A stretch of DNA of 64,000 bases from Ectothiorhodospira lacustris (GCF_022227845.1 NZ_JAJNQN010000020.1:1-64000); one strand, 5' to 3'; counted from the stretch's first letter, positions 37,616-48,135 are shown. The notes: generated by a model from the letters alone, not told the origin. Translations and numbers: made by a program.

Positions 37616-38368
37616 TCAGATCACCTGGGCATCGTGCTTGAGCCGATGGAGCAATTCTTCCACGCTCTCCACCCGCACCCCGGGCTTGCGTGCCGGCGGT
37701 TCCGACACGCCCAGACAGCGGATGTCGGTGGACGTATTCACGCCCAGGCTGTCAAGGGGCTTGATGTCCAGTGGTTTTTTCTTGGCCTTCATGATGTTGG
37801 GCAGTTTCAGGTAGCGGGGTTCATTGAGCCGCAGGTCGGTGCTGACCACCGCCGGCAACGGCAGAGCCACGGTACGGGTACCGCCATCCACTTCCCGGCT
37901 GACCCGGGCCTCGCCGTCCGCCAACACCAGCCTGCAGGCAAAGGTGCCCTGCCCCCAGCCCAGACGGGCCGCCAGCATCTGGGCGGTCTGATTGCAGTCG
38001 TCATCGATGGCCTGCTTGCCCATGAGCACCAGCTGCGGCGCTTCTTCATCGACGATGGCCTTGAGGATGCGACTGACCACCACCGGCTCCAGGGCGGCTT
38101 CCGGGGTCTTGACCAGGATGGCCCGGTCGGCGCCGAAGGCCAGGGCAGTGCGCAGCACGTCCTGACAGGCATCGGTGCCGATGCTCACCGCCACCACATC
38201 GCTCACCTGCCCCGCCTCCTTCAGGCGCACGGCCGCTTCCATGGCGATCTCGTCAAAGGGGTTCATGGACATTTTCAGATTGGCCAGGTCCACACCGGAA
38301 CCATCCGAGCGGGCACGCACCCGCACGTTGTAATCGACGACCCGTTTCACCGGTACCAGTACCTTCAT
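37616..38368 (-). CDS. etfB: Electron transfer flavoprotein beta subunit
   Basis: The 250-residue protein starts MKVLVPVKRVVDYNVRVR. It contains MNPFDEIAMEAAVRLKE, the recognition-loop region DDCNQTAQMLAARL, and ADLRLNEPRYLKLPN-like STDLRLNEPRYLKLPNIMKA, all typical of EtfB. It supplies the AMP-binding half of the ETF heterodimer. It follows the UspA-type gene after 13 bases within the same operon. Confidence 0.96.
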   Translation of the reverse strand: MKVLVPVKRVVDYNVRVRARSDGSGVDLANLKMSMNPFDEIAMEAAVRLKEAGQVSDVVAVSIGTDACQDVLRTALAFGADRAILVKTPEAALEPVVVSRILKAIVDEEAPQLVLMGKQAIDDDCNQTAQMLAARLGWGQGTFACRLVLADGEARVSREVDGGTRTVALPLPAVVSTDLRLNEPRYLKLPNIMKAKKKPLDIKPLDSLGVNTSTDIRCLGVSEPPARKPGVRVESVEELLHRLKHDAQVI

Positions 38369-38381
38369 GGGGCATTCTCCT

Positions 38382-39194
38382 TCAGGATTTGTCTTCGGGA
38401 CGCATCACCAGCACCGGCGAGCGGGCGGCGCGGACCACCTCGCGGGCGAAGCTGCCCATGAGTGCCCGCTGCAGGCCGGTTCGCCCGTGGGTGGTCATGG
38501 CGATCACGGCGCCCTTGATGAGGGCGGAATAGTCCACCACCGCCTGGGCCACGTCCTTGCCGTGAAGGACATCCCAGTTGACGGACATGCCGTACAGATC
38601 CGGCACGTGATCGGCCACCCGACGCAGGTAGACCCATTCACCGGAGTCGGCCCCGCCACCCCCGCCGAAAGACGGCTTGAGCACCTGGATCAAACGGATG
38701 TCGGCGCCGATGGCGCGGGCAAAGGAGACGGCCTCCGGCAGCATGGCCTCGGACAGGGGCGAACCATCCAGGCAGACCAGCAGGGTGCGGATGGGGCCGG
38801 TCCAGTCCTCGGCAAACTCCGGCCCGGTGAACAGCAGGGGCCGGTGGGTGTGCCTGACCATGTGACTGGCCACGCTGCCGGCCACGGCCTCCCCCACCAG
38901 GCCGCGGGCATGGGTGGACATGACCACCGGCGAGTCCGGGTCCCGGCCGATGAGTTCCATCACCCCGTCGGTGACCGAGGCATGGGTGATCACTTCCACC
39001 AGGCCATCATTGAGTCCCCGGGCCGCCAGGATACTCTGCAACAGGGCCTTGCGTTCGCCGGCATCCTGGTCCCGGGACACCACTGAGGCCAGACGGACCC
39101 GCAGGCCCAGTTGACCGGCCAGTGACAGCCCCGGCCGCAGGGCCGCCTGGGAGCGGACGCTTGAATCCAGCGGAATGGTGACGGCAGCAGACAT
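38382..39194 (-). CDS. Tandem universal stress protein (UspA-type)
   Basis: The 270-residue protein has two Usp halves. The first (VTIPLDSSVRSQAALRPG; VMSTHARGLVGEAVAGSVASH) is followed by a second (LLVCLDGSPLSEAMLPEAV; IAMTTHGRTGLQRALMGS), with the G-2x-G-9x-G-type nucleotide loop best kept in the second. AAGGAG seven bases upstream supports the ATG at 39194. It sits between livF and etfB in the operon. Its role there is unknown; Usp proteins often bind ATP and affect stress survival. Confidence 0.88.
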   Translation of the reverse strand: MSAAVTIPLDSSVRSQAALRPGLSLAGQLGLRVRLASVVSRDQDAGERKALLQSILAARGLNDGLVEVITHASVTDGVMELIGRDPDSPVVMSTHARGLVGEAVAGSVASHMVRHTHRPLLFTGPEFAEDWTGPIRTLLVCLDGSPLSEAMLPEAVSFARAIGADIRLIQVLKPSFGGGGGADSGEWVYLRRVADHVPDLYGMSVNWDVLHGKDVAQAVVDYSALIKGAVIAMTTHGRTGLQRALMGSFAREVVRAARSPVLVMRPEDKS

Positions 39195-39226
39195 GACATG
39201 GCTCCTTGTTAAGGACGTTGCGCGAC

Positions 39227-40063
<837 letters not shown>

Positions 40064-40106
40064 GGGAACACCGTTTTCCTGTCTGTGGTGGAAGGTTCCG
40101 GGGAGT

Positions 40107-40132
40107 GCCACCCCAGGCAGCACCGGGGTGGC
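40107..40132. other. Stable hairpin between substrate-binding protein and livF
   Basis: GCCACCCC pairs with GGGGTGGC around a 10-base loop. No T-run follows, so it is probably not a terminator. Hairpins at this position often stabilise the upstream mRNA and raise binding-protein expression over ATPase expression. Confidence 0.45.
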
Positions 40133-40142
40133 CGATCACGCA

Positions 40143-41390
40143 CTAGCGGCCGTCCCTGAAACCCTGGGCATCCTTCTCGATTTCGTGCCAGACGATCTCC
40201 TGGAAGGCGTTGCTCCAGTCGGTCAGGGGTTCCCAGGTCTGGCCGTTCCACTGGGAGACACGACCATAACCGCCGCCCTGATGGTCGGCGGCGGTGAGAG
40301 TCACCGGGGGCATCAAACCACGGGCATCGAAGCCATCGATCATCTCAAAGCCGCGCCGCAGGGTGTCACCGGTCAGGGGGGCTCCGAACTCACGAATGGC
40401 CAGGCGGGCGGCCTCTACCGCCACCGCCATGGTGGCCACGCCGATGTTGTAGTAGCTCGAACCCACATTGGCGGCGGAACCGGCACCCAGGCCCGGCTCG
40501 ACCACGTGGGTGACGATGTCCTGGATCACCGCCGGCTCCCGGCCGGAGGCCACCGCCTCGAAGCGCTTGACGCCGTTCATGTGGTTGCCCCCCACGTTGC
40601 GGGCGTCGGTCTCGGACAGCCACACCACGGAGAGGATGTTCTGGGGACGGATGCCGTTGCGAATGGCCTCGCGCACGGACACCTGCTGACCGCCGCCGGC
40701 ACCCCAGATGATCACGTGGTCGGGTCGGTAACGGCGCACATCGGACCAGGTGGCGGACTGTTCGGCGCCCGGGCTGGGATAACCGAAGCTGCGCAGCTGG
40801 AAGCCCTTCTGCTGGGCCAGCTCCTGCAGCACCGGCAACGGTTCACGACCAAAGGGCGAGTCGATGTGTACCAGGGCGATGCGCTTGTTGGTCAGGCCGC
40901 CCTGATGGCGCTCGATGTAGTCCGCCAGCAGCGTGGCCTGGGACCAGTAGGTGGCCATCATGGGAAAGACGAAGGGGAAGGTCTCGCCGTCGGAGGCATC
41001 GCCGCGCCCGTGCAGGGCGGTGATCATCACCACTTCATCCCGCAGCACCCGATTCACCGCCGCCCGGGATACCGGCGTGCTGAAGAAGTCCACCAGCACG
41101 GCGCCCTCGCGCCGGGCCCGGTTGTAGGCCTCCAGACCCCGCTGGGGCTCGTTGGCGGTATCACGGATGATGGTCTCGATGGGGTGACCCTCGACGCCGC
41201 CGGTCTCGTTGATCAGGCGCAGGTAGTCCTGCTGGCCCTGGTTGTACTCGCTGGAGACGAAGGTGTAGACGGCGGTGAAGTCCTGCAACAGGGCGAACTT
41301 GATCGGTTCCTTGTCGGCACTGGCGGTCCCTCCCACCGCCAGGGCCACGGCACCGGCCACCCCGGCCAGCCCTTTGAGCAATGTCTTCAT
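40143..41390 (-). CDS. ABC transporter substrate-binding protein, LivK/Peripla_BP_6-type
   Basis: The 415-residue protein has a signal peptide (LLKGLAGVAGAVALAVGGTASA) and a type I periplasmic binding fold with KFALLQDFTAVYTFVSSEY, INETGGVEGHPIE and RIALVHIDSPFGREP. It belongs to the branched-chain amino acid-type binding proteins, but the family also binds aromatic acids, short-chain acids and other ligands. The surrounding acyl-CoA synthetase genes make a carboxylic acid ligand plausible. The specific substrate cannot be read from sequence. Confidence 0.88.
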   Translation of the reverse strand: MKTLLKGLAGVAGAVALAVGGTASADKEPIKFALLQDFTAVYTFVSSEYNQGQQDYLRLINETGGVEGHPIETIIRDTANEPQRGLEAYNRARREGAVLVDFFSTPVSRAAVNRVLRDEVVMITALHGRGDASDGETFPFVFPMMATYWSQATLLADYIERHQGGLTNKRIALVHIDSPFGREPLPVLQELAQQKGFQLRSFGYPSPGAEQSATWSDVRRYRPDHVIIWGAGGGQQVSVREAIRNGIRPQNILSVVWLSETDARNVGGNHMNGVKRFEAVASGREPAVIQDIVTHVVEPGLGAGSAANVGSSYYNIGVATMAVAVEAARLAIREFGAPLTGDTLRRGFEMIDGFDARGLMPPVTLTAADHQGGGYGRVSQWNGQTWEPLTDWSNAFQEIVWHEIEKDAQGFRDGR

Positions 41391-41438
41391 GGCATACTCC
41401 TCATTATGATCATCTGGCCCGATGGGGCCTGGTTGATA

Positions 41439-42512
41439 TCAGCTCTGGGTATGACGGAACGGCCAGACCAGGAAGTATTTGCGGATGTTGTCGTAGATCT
41501 TGGCCAGTCCCAGGGGCTCGAACAGAATCACACCGATGATCAGTGCCCCGTAGACCATCAATGGAATGTGCGACAGCAGGTTGAAGGAGATGGGAATCAG
41601 GTCGAACTGGGCCACGAAGGCCAGCAGGTTGGTGAGCACAATGGGCAGCAGCAGGACAAACCCGGCCCCCAGATAGGCGCCGATGACGCTGCCAAGCCCC
41701 CCCACCAGCACCATCGCCACCAGCTGGATGGAGACGTTGAACCCGAACTGCTCCGGGGTCACCGCCTGGTAGTAGCAAAATGCCAGCACCGCACCGGTCA
41801 CGCCGCCCAGGAAGGAGCTGGCGAAGAAGGCCAGCAGCTTGTACCTGAGCGGGTTGACGCCGATCACCGAGGCGGCAAAATCCTTGTCCCGCACCGCCAC
41901 CAGGGCACGCCCGAAGCTGCTGCGCTTGATGTTCATGATCAGCAGCGTCACCACCACCGTCCACAGCAGGGCCGTGTAGTAGAGGGCACCATCGCTCTGC
42001 AGCGGGACGAACAGGAAGGTCACGTCGGGAGTGCTCAGGGTGGCCTGGGCACCGCCGGAGATGGCCGGCACGTTGATGATGGTCCACTCCACCAGGTACT
42101 GCATGGCCAGGGTGGCCATCACCAGGTACAGCCCCTTCACCCGCAGGGCCGCCGCCCCGAACAGGCAACCGATCAGGGCCGCCATCAGGCCGGCACCCAG
42201 CAAGGCCAGTTCGAAGGGCACCCCGGCTCGTGTCAGATGAATGCTGGTATAGGCCCCGATGGCCATCACTGCGGCAAAGCCGAAGTGCAGCTGGCCGGCA
42301 ATGCCCATCAGCAAGGTCAGGGACAGGGCCGCCGCGGTCCAGATCAGCCAGGGCAGCATGTAGCTGGTCAGGTAGAGGTCGGAGAGCAGGAACGGGGCCG
42401 CCAGTGCCAGCAGCAACAGTCCCTGGATGATCCGCCGGTCGGCGGTCACGGGCCAGAGGGCACGCGCCGACTCGTAACGGGTATGGTGAATGCCGGACAG
42501 TCGATAGAACAT
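41439..42512 (-). CDS. livM: ABC transporter permease, LivM-type
   Basis: The 357-residue multi-pass protein has about ten hydrophobic segments and the LivM coupling region SSFGRALVAVRDKDFAASVIG, followed by GVTGAVLAFCYY and MVLVGGLGSVIGAYLGA. It pairs with LivH to form the transmembrane channel. It starts five bases after the livH stop. Confidence 0.93.
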   Translation of the reverse strand: MFYRLSGIHHTRYESARALWPVTADRRIIQGLLLLALAAPFLLSDLYLTSYMLPWLIWTAAALSLTLLMGIAGQLHFGFAAVMAIGAYTSIHLTRAGVPFELALLGAGLMAALIGCLFGAAALRVKGLYLVMATLAMQYLVEWTIINVPAISGGAQATLSTPDVTFLFVPLQSDGALYYTALLWTVVVTLLIMNIKRSSFGRALVAVRDKDFAASVIGVNPLRYKLLAFFASSFLGGVTGAVLAFCYYQAVTPEQFGFNVSIQLVAMVLVGGLGSVIGAYLGAGFVLLLPIVLTNLLAFVAQFDLIPISFNLLSHIPLMVYGALIIGVILFEPLGLAKIYDNIRKYFLVWPFRHTQS

Positions 42513-42517
42513 GGCGC

Positions 42518-43405
42518 TTAGACCCTCTCGATGTCTTCACGGCCGAAGATGCCGTGGGGACGGAACATGATGGTGAGCAGGATGATCAGGGAGGTGACCA
42601 CGTCGCGGGTGCCGCCACCCACCAGCGGGTCCACGTAACCAGGGATCACGCTGCCCAGGATGCCGACGATGAGACCGGCGACGAGAACGCCGTAGATGCT
42701 GTCCAGACCGCCCAGGATGACCACGGCCACGGCCGGGAACAGCAAGGCCGTCAGGGTCCAGTCGACCCCCTGTACCGAGCCCCACATGGCCCCGGCGGCC
42801 ACCGCGGAGATCCCTGCCAGCCCCCAGGAGACGGCCACCGCCCGCTCCACGGAGATGCCCACGGACCAGCTGGAGATGTGGTTGTCGGACACCGCCCGCA
42901 GCTTGGTGCCCAGGCGGGTGCGGAAGAACAGCAGGGACAGGCCCACCATGGCCGCGCCGATGAGGCCGCCCACCAGATACTCCCGGTTGATGAACACGTC
43001 ACCGATGATGATGGGCATCATGTCCAGGCCCAGGTCCAGGCTCTTGGGCGCCGCCCCCAGCAGGCCGGGGCCGATGCCCCGCAACAGGCTCTCCAGACCC
43101 AGGGTGAGCATGACCACCATGATGATGGGCTGACCCACCATCTTGCGCAGCAAGAAGCGCTCGGTGAGCATGCCGAACAGGAACATGCCCACCAGGGCCA
43201 GGAAAACGGCCACCAGAATGGGCGTGCCCAGCAGGCCGGCAAAGATCCACACCAGATAGGCGGCGATCATCACCATGGCCCCCTGGGCCAGGTTGGGCAC
43301 CCCGGAAGACTTGTAGATGAGCACAATGCCCAGGGCCACCAGGCTGTACATGAGCCCGGTCAGCGCCCCGTTGATGGTCAATTCGATTAGAAACTGGAAA
43401 TCCAT
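42518..43405 (-). CDS. livH: ABC transporter permease, LivH-type
   Basis: The 295-residue membrane protein has the LivH pattern: INGALTGLMYSLVALGIVLIYKSSGVPNLAQGAMVM, and the coupling segment LGTKLRAVSDNHISSWSVGI. VVILGGLDSIYGVLVAGLIVG follows near the end. GGAGG eight bases before the ATG supports the start. It follows the acyl-CoA synthetase gene by three bases, so import and CoA activation are probably coupled. Confidence 0.93.
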   Translation of the reverse strand: MDFQFLIELTINGALTGLMYSLVALGIVLIYKSSGVPNLAQGAMVMIAAYLVWIFAGLLGTPILVAVFLALVGMFLFGMLTERFLLRKMVGQPIIMVVMLTLGLESLLRGIGPGLLGAAPKSLDLGLDMMPIIIGDVFINREYLVGGLIGAAMVGLSLLFFRTRLGTKLRAVSDNHISSWSVGISVERAVAVSWGLAGISAVAAGAMWGSVQGVDWTLTALLFPAVAVVILGGLDSIYGVLVAGLIVGILGSVIPGYVDPLVGGGTRDVVTSLIILLTIMFRPHGIFGREDIERV

Positions 43406-43408
43406 GGA

Positions 43409-45388
43409 TCACACCTCCTCCGCCAGCCGGGCACCGACCACGTCCGCCACCGCCAGGTGGCGCTTGAGGATGCCGGACTCGCCGGTTTCGTAACTGATTC
43501 TTGCCTCGAACTCGATGGCGCTGCGGCCGTCGTAGAGGGACTCAATGATGGGGGCGTAATGGGCGTCGATGACCTTGCGCCGCAGCTTGCGGGTTCGGGT
43601 CACCTCGCCGTCGTCCGGGTCGAACTCCTTGTGCAGGTTGACGAAGCGCCGAATCTCCAGGGCATCGGGCAGTACCGCGTTCACATGGGCCACTTCCTTG
43701 CGCACCAGTTCGTAGACCTGAGGCTTCTGGGACAGGTCGGCAAAGGAGGTGTAGGCCACCCCGTTCTCCTCCGCCCAGTGCCCCACCGCGTCGATGTCGA
43801 TGACGATCAGGGCGGCCAGATAGTCACGATCCTTGCCCAGGATGCAGGCATCCTTGATGTAGTGACTGAACTTGAGACGGTTCTCCACGTAGGTGGGGAT
43901 GAACCGCTCGCCGGCCCGGGTATGGACCACCTCGGACACCCGGCCCAGTACCACCAGCTGCCCGTCCTCCTCCAGATAACCCGCATCTCCGGTATGCATC
44001 CAGCCGTCCTGGAGGGTCTCGGCGGTAGCCTCGGGGTTGTTGAAGTAACCATCAAAGATGTTGTCGGAACGCACCAGGATCTCGCCGTCGTCGCTGATCT
44101 TCAGCGCCACCCCCGGGAAAGGCCGCCCCGCAGTGTGCAGGCTGATGGAATCCAGTGGCTGGGCCACGCACAGGGCACAGTTCTCGGTCTGGCCGTAGAA
44201 CTGGCGCAGGTTGAGGCCCAGGGCGCGGAAGAACAGGAACACGTCCTCCCCCATGGCCTCGCCGGCGGTATAGGGTCGCTCCACCCGGGCCAGTCCCAAC
44301 TGATCCTTGAGGGGTCCGAAGATCAGCACTTCCCCCACGGCGCGCCAGAAACGCTCGGCCGCCGTGGGCGCCTGACCGGCCAGCCGACGCCGTTCCAGTT
44401 CCACCGCAAAGGGCATGAAATGGTGATAGAGGCGACGCTTGAGACCGGTGGATTCATTGATGCCCACCTGGATGCGGGTCAGCATGTTGGACCAGGCCCG
44501 GGGCGAACCGAAGTACAGGGTGGGGGCGATTTCCCGCAGATCGTGCAGGGCGGTTTCCTGACGCTCGGGGATGTTGACGCAGAACCGTAATACCAGGGCG
44601 GCACCGATGGTAAAGATGAAGTCACCCACCCAGGCCATGGGCAGGTAGGCCATGTGCACCTCGCCTTCGCGGAAATAGCCGGCCTGCGAGGCATTGCGCA
44701 CCCCCGAGAGGATATGACCATGCTTGAGGGGAATGCCCTTGGGGGCGCCGGTGGTACCCGAGGAATGCAGCAGTACCGCCGTGTCATGGACCGAGGGCCG
44801 GGACTGCAGGTCCTGGGCCAGGTTCGACTCCCGTTCCAGCCGGGCACGCCCCCGGGCCAGCAGATCTCCCAGGGCCAGCGCCCCTCGAGGTTCCTTGTCC
44901 TTGAGCCCCCGGGGATCATCGAACAGGATGTGATCCAGATGGCCGTAGCCGGCAACGCGGATACCCAGCAGCTTGTCCACCTGCTCCTGGTCCTCCACCA
45001 GGGCGCAGCGGATGGACTCCGCCTCCATCTGGGCCTGGATTTCCTGCGGATTGGTGTCCGGATAGGCCGGGGACGGCACGGCCCGCAGGGTCACCGCCGC
45101 CAGCATGCCGAAATACAGTGCCGGCCGGTTGTCACCCACCACCAGGATTCGATCCCCCGGACCCACCCCCAGTGTCTCCAGACCCGCGGCCAGAGCCATG
45201 ACCCGTTCCAGGTAATCCCGCCAGGTATACTCCTGCCAGATGCCCCGGTCCCGCTCCCGCAGGGCGATCTGGTCGGCATGGTCACGGGCATTGTTCACCA
45301 ATTGCCGGATCAGGTGGTCCTTATCCTGCCAGCCGGGGTGCATGGCCCTGGAGGTCTCCAGGTTCTGATGTATCTTTTCAGGCAGCAT
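43409..45388 (-). CDS. AMP-forming acyl-CoA synthetase in liv-type operon
   Basis: The 659-residue adenylating enzyme has an intact P-loop (LLHSSGTTGAPKGIPL), the YGQTEN motif, HTGDAGYLEEDG and GRVSEVVHTRAGERFIP. It resembles long-chain acyl-CoA synthetases of the FadD15/FACS type. The ATG at 45388 overlaps the livG stop by 11 bases. Genes of this kind sit between livG and livH in several proteobacterial liv clusters, which suggests a vectorial system where the imported acid is thioesterified on entry. Substrate unknown. Confidence 0.9.
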   Translation of the reverse strand: MLPEKIHQNLETSRAMHPGWQDKDHLIRQLVNNARDHADQIALRERDRGIWQEYTWRDYLERVMALAAGLETLGVGPGDRILVVGDNRPALYFGMLAAVTLRAVPSPAYPDTNPQEIQAQMEAESIRCALVEDQEQVDKLLGIRVAGYGHLDHILFDDPRGLKDKEPRGALALGDLLARGRARLERESNLAQDLQSRPSVHDTAVLLHSSGTTGAPKGIPLKHGHILSGVRNASQAGYFREGEVHMAYLPMAWVGDFIFTIGAALVLRFCVNIPERQETALHDLREIAPTLYFGSPRAWSNMLTRIQVGINESTGLKRRLYHHFMPFAVELERRRLAGQAPTAAERFWRAVGEVLIFGPLKDQLGLARVERPYTAGEAMGEDVFLFFRALGLNLRQFYGQTENCALCVAQPLDSISLHTAGRPFPGVALKISDDGEILVRSDNIFDGYFNNPEATAETLQDGWMHTGDAGYLEEDGQLVVLGRVSEVVHTRAGERFIPTYVENRLKFSHYIKDACILGKDRDYLAALIVIDIDAVGHWAEENGVAYTSFADLSQKPQVYELVRKEVAHVNAVLPDALEIRRFVNLHKEFDPDDGEVTRTRKLRRKVIDAHYAPIIESLYDGRSAIEFEARISYETGESGILKRHLAVADVVGARLAEEV

Positions 45389-46181
45389 CTTTGACCTTCC
45401 CGATATAGGCCGTGACGACGGCAGGATCATTGATGGCTTCGCGGGTGGGGCCTTCGGCGATCTTCTCGCCGTTGTTGAGCACCACGGCCCGGTTGCAGAT
45501 GGCGGTGACCACGTCCATGTGGTGCTCGATCAGCAGCATGGTGGTGCCCATGGCCTCCCGGGCATCCAGGATGAAGCGCACCATGTATTCCTTTTCCTCT
45601 TGGTTCATGCCGGCCATGGGTTCGTCCAGCACCAGGAAACGGGGCTCGGCACAGAGGGCACGAGCCAGCTCCACCCGCTTCTGCATCCCCAGGGGGATCA
45701 CATCCACGGGCTCGTCCCGCACACTCTCCAGCTGCAGCAGGTCGATGATTTCCTCCACCTTGACCCGGTGCGCCACCTCCTCCTTCTGGGCCCACCACCA
45801 GTAGAACAGGGAGGCCATGACGCTGGGGCGCATGAAGATGTGACGGCCCAGCAGGATGTTGTCCAGCACGCTCAGGCCTCGGAACAGGGCCACGTTCTGA
45901 AAGGTGCGGGCGATGCCCTTCCGGGCGATGCAATGGGGCTTGAGCCCGTTGATGGGTTCACCCATAAATCGGATCCGGCCCTGCTGGGGCGGATAGAAGC
46001 CGGTGATGGCATTGACCAGGGTGGTCTTGCCCGAGCCGTTGGGGCCGACCAGCCCGAAGATCTCTCCCCGGCGTACCGACAGGGAGATGCCCTTGAGTGC
46101 CTGAAGACCGCCGAACCAGCGATTCACCTGGTCGCATTCCAGTACGATGTCCTGGTCGGCGTCATGCTGAGTCTGTGTCAC
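45378..46181 (-). CDS. livG: ABC transporter ATPase, LivG-type
   Basis: The 267-residue ATPase has Walker A GPNGSGKTTL, followed by ITGFYPPQQGRI and a LivG-type RTFQNVALFRGLSVLDN region. The signature motif is altered (VIPLGMQKRVELARAL rather than LSGGQ), as also seen in some homologues in similar clusters. Walker B is FLVLDEPMAGM and the H-loop is LLIEHHMD. It is the partner of LivF. It begins 167 bases after the first operon gene. That gap holds GC-rich sequence without a recognisable promoter. Confidence 0.9.
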   Translation of the reverse strand: MTQTQHDADQDIVLECDQVNRWFGGLQALKGISLSVRRGEIFGLVGPNGSGKTTLVNAITGFYPPQQGRIRFMGEPINGLKPHCIARKGIARTFQNVALFRGLSVLDNILLGRHIFMRPSVMASLFYWWWAQKEEVAHRVKVEEIIDLLQLESVRDEPVDVIPLGMQKRVELARALCAEPRFLVLDEPMAGMNQEEKEYMVRFILDAREAMGTTMLLIEHHMDVVTAICNRAVVLNNGEKIAEGPTREAINDPAVVTAYIGKVKDAA

Positions 46182-46348
46182 GCCTTAACCCTCCCGATGC
46201 CTGGTGATCTTGACTGCCGGCGGCCAGGCTGCCGGCGGTGTGTTGCGTTGATGGGCCGCAGCCGGCCCGTGGCCGCCGGGGCGGCTCGGTACCGGTCACT
46301 GTTTCCGTGATCAGCCCCTTGCATGCCTGCGGCGGGGCCGGACCGCCT

Positions 46349-48043
46349 TCAGGTCGCCGGCGGAGCGTGAATGCCCAGCGCCGCCAGGGCTTCGTCACGA
46401 AGCATGAACTTGAGCGCACGCCCCGTACTGCGGGGAAACGCCTCATAGAGGCGCACGTGCAGGGGAATCTTGAAATGGGCGATCTGACCCTTGCAGAAGT
46501 CCTTGACCGCCGCCTCCGTCAGCGACGTTCCTGCTCCGAGTTCCACGCAGGCGCAGACCACCTCCCCCAGACGGTCGTCGGGAATGCCCACGACCACCGC
46601 ATCCCGGATCTGCGGATGGGTGCGCAGGAAATCCTCCAGTTCCCGGGGATAGATGTTCTCGCCGCCGCGAATGATCATGTCCTTGACCCCGCCGACGATG
46701 CGGCAGTAACCCGCCCCGTCGATCTGCGCCAGGTCGCCGGTATGCAGCCAGCCGGCGGCATCCACCACCCGCCGGCTCAGCTCCGGATCGTCCCAGTACC
46801 CGCGCATGACGTTGTACCCCCGCACGCACAGCTCACCGGTAACCCCTCTGGGGACGATGCGGCCCTCGCTGTCGATGACCTTGGCCTCCACATGGGGACG
46901 GATGGTGCCGACGGTGTTGAGGCGCCGTTCCACCGGGTCGTTCACATCGCTCATGAAGGAGATGGGGGACGATTCGGTCATGCCGTAGCCGATGGTGACC
47001 TGCGCCATGTGCATCAGGCGCATCACCTGATCCATGGTTTCCGGCGGACAGGGGGCACCGGCCATGATGCCGGTGCGCAAGGAAGCGAGGTCAAAATCAG
47101 AGAACCGTTCATGGTCGAGCATGGCCTTGAACATGGCGGGCACCCCGTAGAGGGCGGTGCACCGTTGACCGGCCACGGCCTTGAGGGTATCCAGCGGGTC
47201 GAAGGCCTCGCCGGGATAGACCATGGCGGCCCCATGTCCCAGGCAGGCCATGTTGCCCATCACCATGCCGAAGCAGTGGAACAGGGGGACCGGGATGCAG
47301 ACCCGGTCATCGGCACCCAGGCACAGGCTCTGCCCGACCATGTGGCCGTTGTTGAGGATATTGTGATGGGTCAGGGTGGTGCCGGCGGGCTCGCCGCCCA
47401 TGGCGTTGCTGAACTGGATGTTCACCGGGTCGTCCATCTCCACCCGGGCGGCCATTTCGGCCACCCGGGCCAGGGCCTGCGGGGTACATTCGGCCTGCAT
47501 CAGGCGGGAGAAATTGAGCGTGCCCGGGGTTTCCGCCTCCCCCACACGGATCACTCGCTGCAGTGACGGGATGGCGGCTGCGCTCAGGATGCCGTTTTCA
47601 GCGTCGGCAAGTTCCGGCAACAGTTCCTGTAACATCTGGATGTAGTCGCTGGTCTTGAAGACATCCTGGGTCACCAGTGCCCGTACCTGTACCAAGTTCA
47701 GGAAACGCTGCAGTTCCGCCTTGCGCGCCCCGGGATTGATGTTCACCGAGATCATGCCCAGGCGCGCCGCAGCCAGCTGGGTCAGGGTCCATTCGCTGCG
47801 GTTCATCATCCAGATGGCGATGCGGTCCCCCGGCTCCAGCCCCAGCGCCAGGAAGGCAACGGCCAGCCGGTCCACCGCGGCATCCAGTTCCCGCCAACTC
47901 AGGCACACATCATGGGTGCAATCCACCACTGCCAGGTCCTCCGGCCGGGTGGACGCCTGACGGCGCAGACAGTCACCCACGGTGGTGCCCTGCAGCGGCT
48001 CTGCGCCCGCGCCGTGCACATAACTGTAATCAGGATGGCTCAT
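46349..48043 (-). CDS. Acyl-CoA synthetase homologue with altered catalytic motifs
   Basis: The 564-residue protein is clearly an acyl-CoA synthetase by fold and length: PLFHCFGMVMGN, YGMTESSPISF, GWLHTGDLAQID and KDMIIRGGENIYPRELE. Yet the P-loop, normally TSGTTGxPKG, reads SNAMGGEPAG. The conserved arginine before KDMI (GR) is glycine, and the C-terminal catalytic lysine (TGK) is arginine (STGRALKF). It has no frameshift and a normal ribosome-binding site (GGAGGAAGGAG). It may be a pseudoenzyme or have a changed reaction. It is the first gene of the liv/etf operon under a predicted LiuR-controlled promoter, divergent from liuR. Confidence 0.85.
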   Translation of the reverse strand: MSHPDYSYVHGAGAEPLQGTTVGDCLRRQASTRPEDLAVVDCTHDVCLSWRELDAAVDRLAVAFLALGLEPGDRIAIWMMNRSEWTLTQLAAARLGMISVNINPGARKAELQRFLNLVQVRALVTQDVFKTSDYIQMLQELLPELADAENGILSAAAIPSLQRVIRVGEAETPGTLNFSRLMQAECTPQALARVAEMAARVEMDDPVNIQFSNAMGGEPAGTTLTHHNILNNGHMVGQSLCLGADDRVCIPVPLFHCFGMVMGNMACLGHGAAMVYPGEAFDPLDTLKAVAGQRCTALYGVPAMFKAMLDHERFSDFDLASLRTGIMAGAPCPPETMDQVMRLMHMAQVTIGYGMTESSPISFMSDVNDPVERRLNTVGTIRPHVEAKVIDSEGRIVPRGVTGELCVRGYNVMRGYWDDPELSRRVVDAAGWLHTGDLAQIDGAGYCRIVGGVKDMIIRGGENIYPRELEDFLRTHPQIRDAVVVGIPDDRLGEVVCACVELGAGTSLTEAAVKDFCKGQIAHFKIPLHVRLYEAFPRSTGRALKFMLRDEALAALGIHAPPAT

Positions 48044-48106
48044 GTTCTCCTTCCTCCGGAGCGCCGACGTTCCGAATGATGCCAGTCTGGTTATGAAGTT
48101 ATGGCC

Positions 48107-48135
48107 AATTTATTTACCGTTTACGTCCACGTCAA
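48107..48135 (-). promoter_or_regulatory. Predicted promoter and LiuR box for the liv/etf operon
   Basis: On the reverse strand TTGACG (48130-48135), a 17-base spacer and TAAATT (48107-48112) form a credible sigma-70 promoter. The same TTGACG is the left end of an imperfect LiuR-type palindrome, TTTACGTCCACGTCAA on the forward strand (48120-48135). The regulator would cover the -35 and spacer. The first gene starts 63 bases downstream of the -10. Confidence 0.6.
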
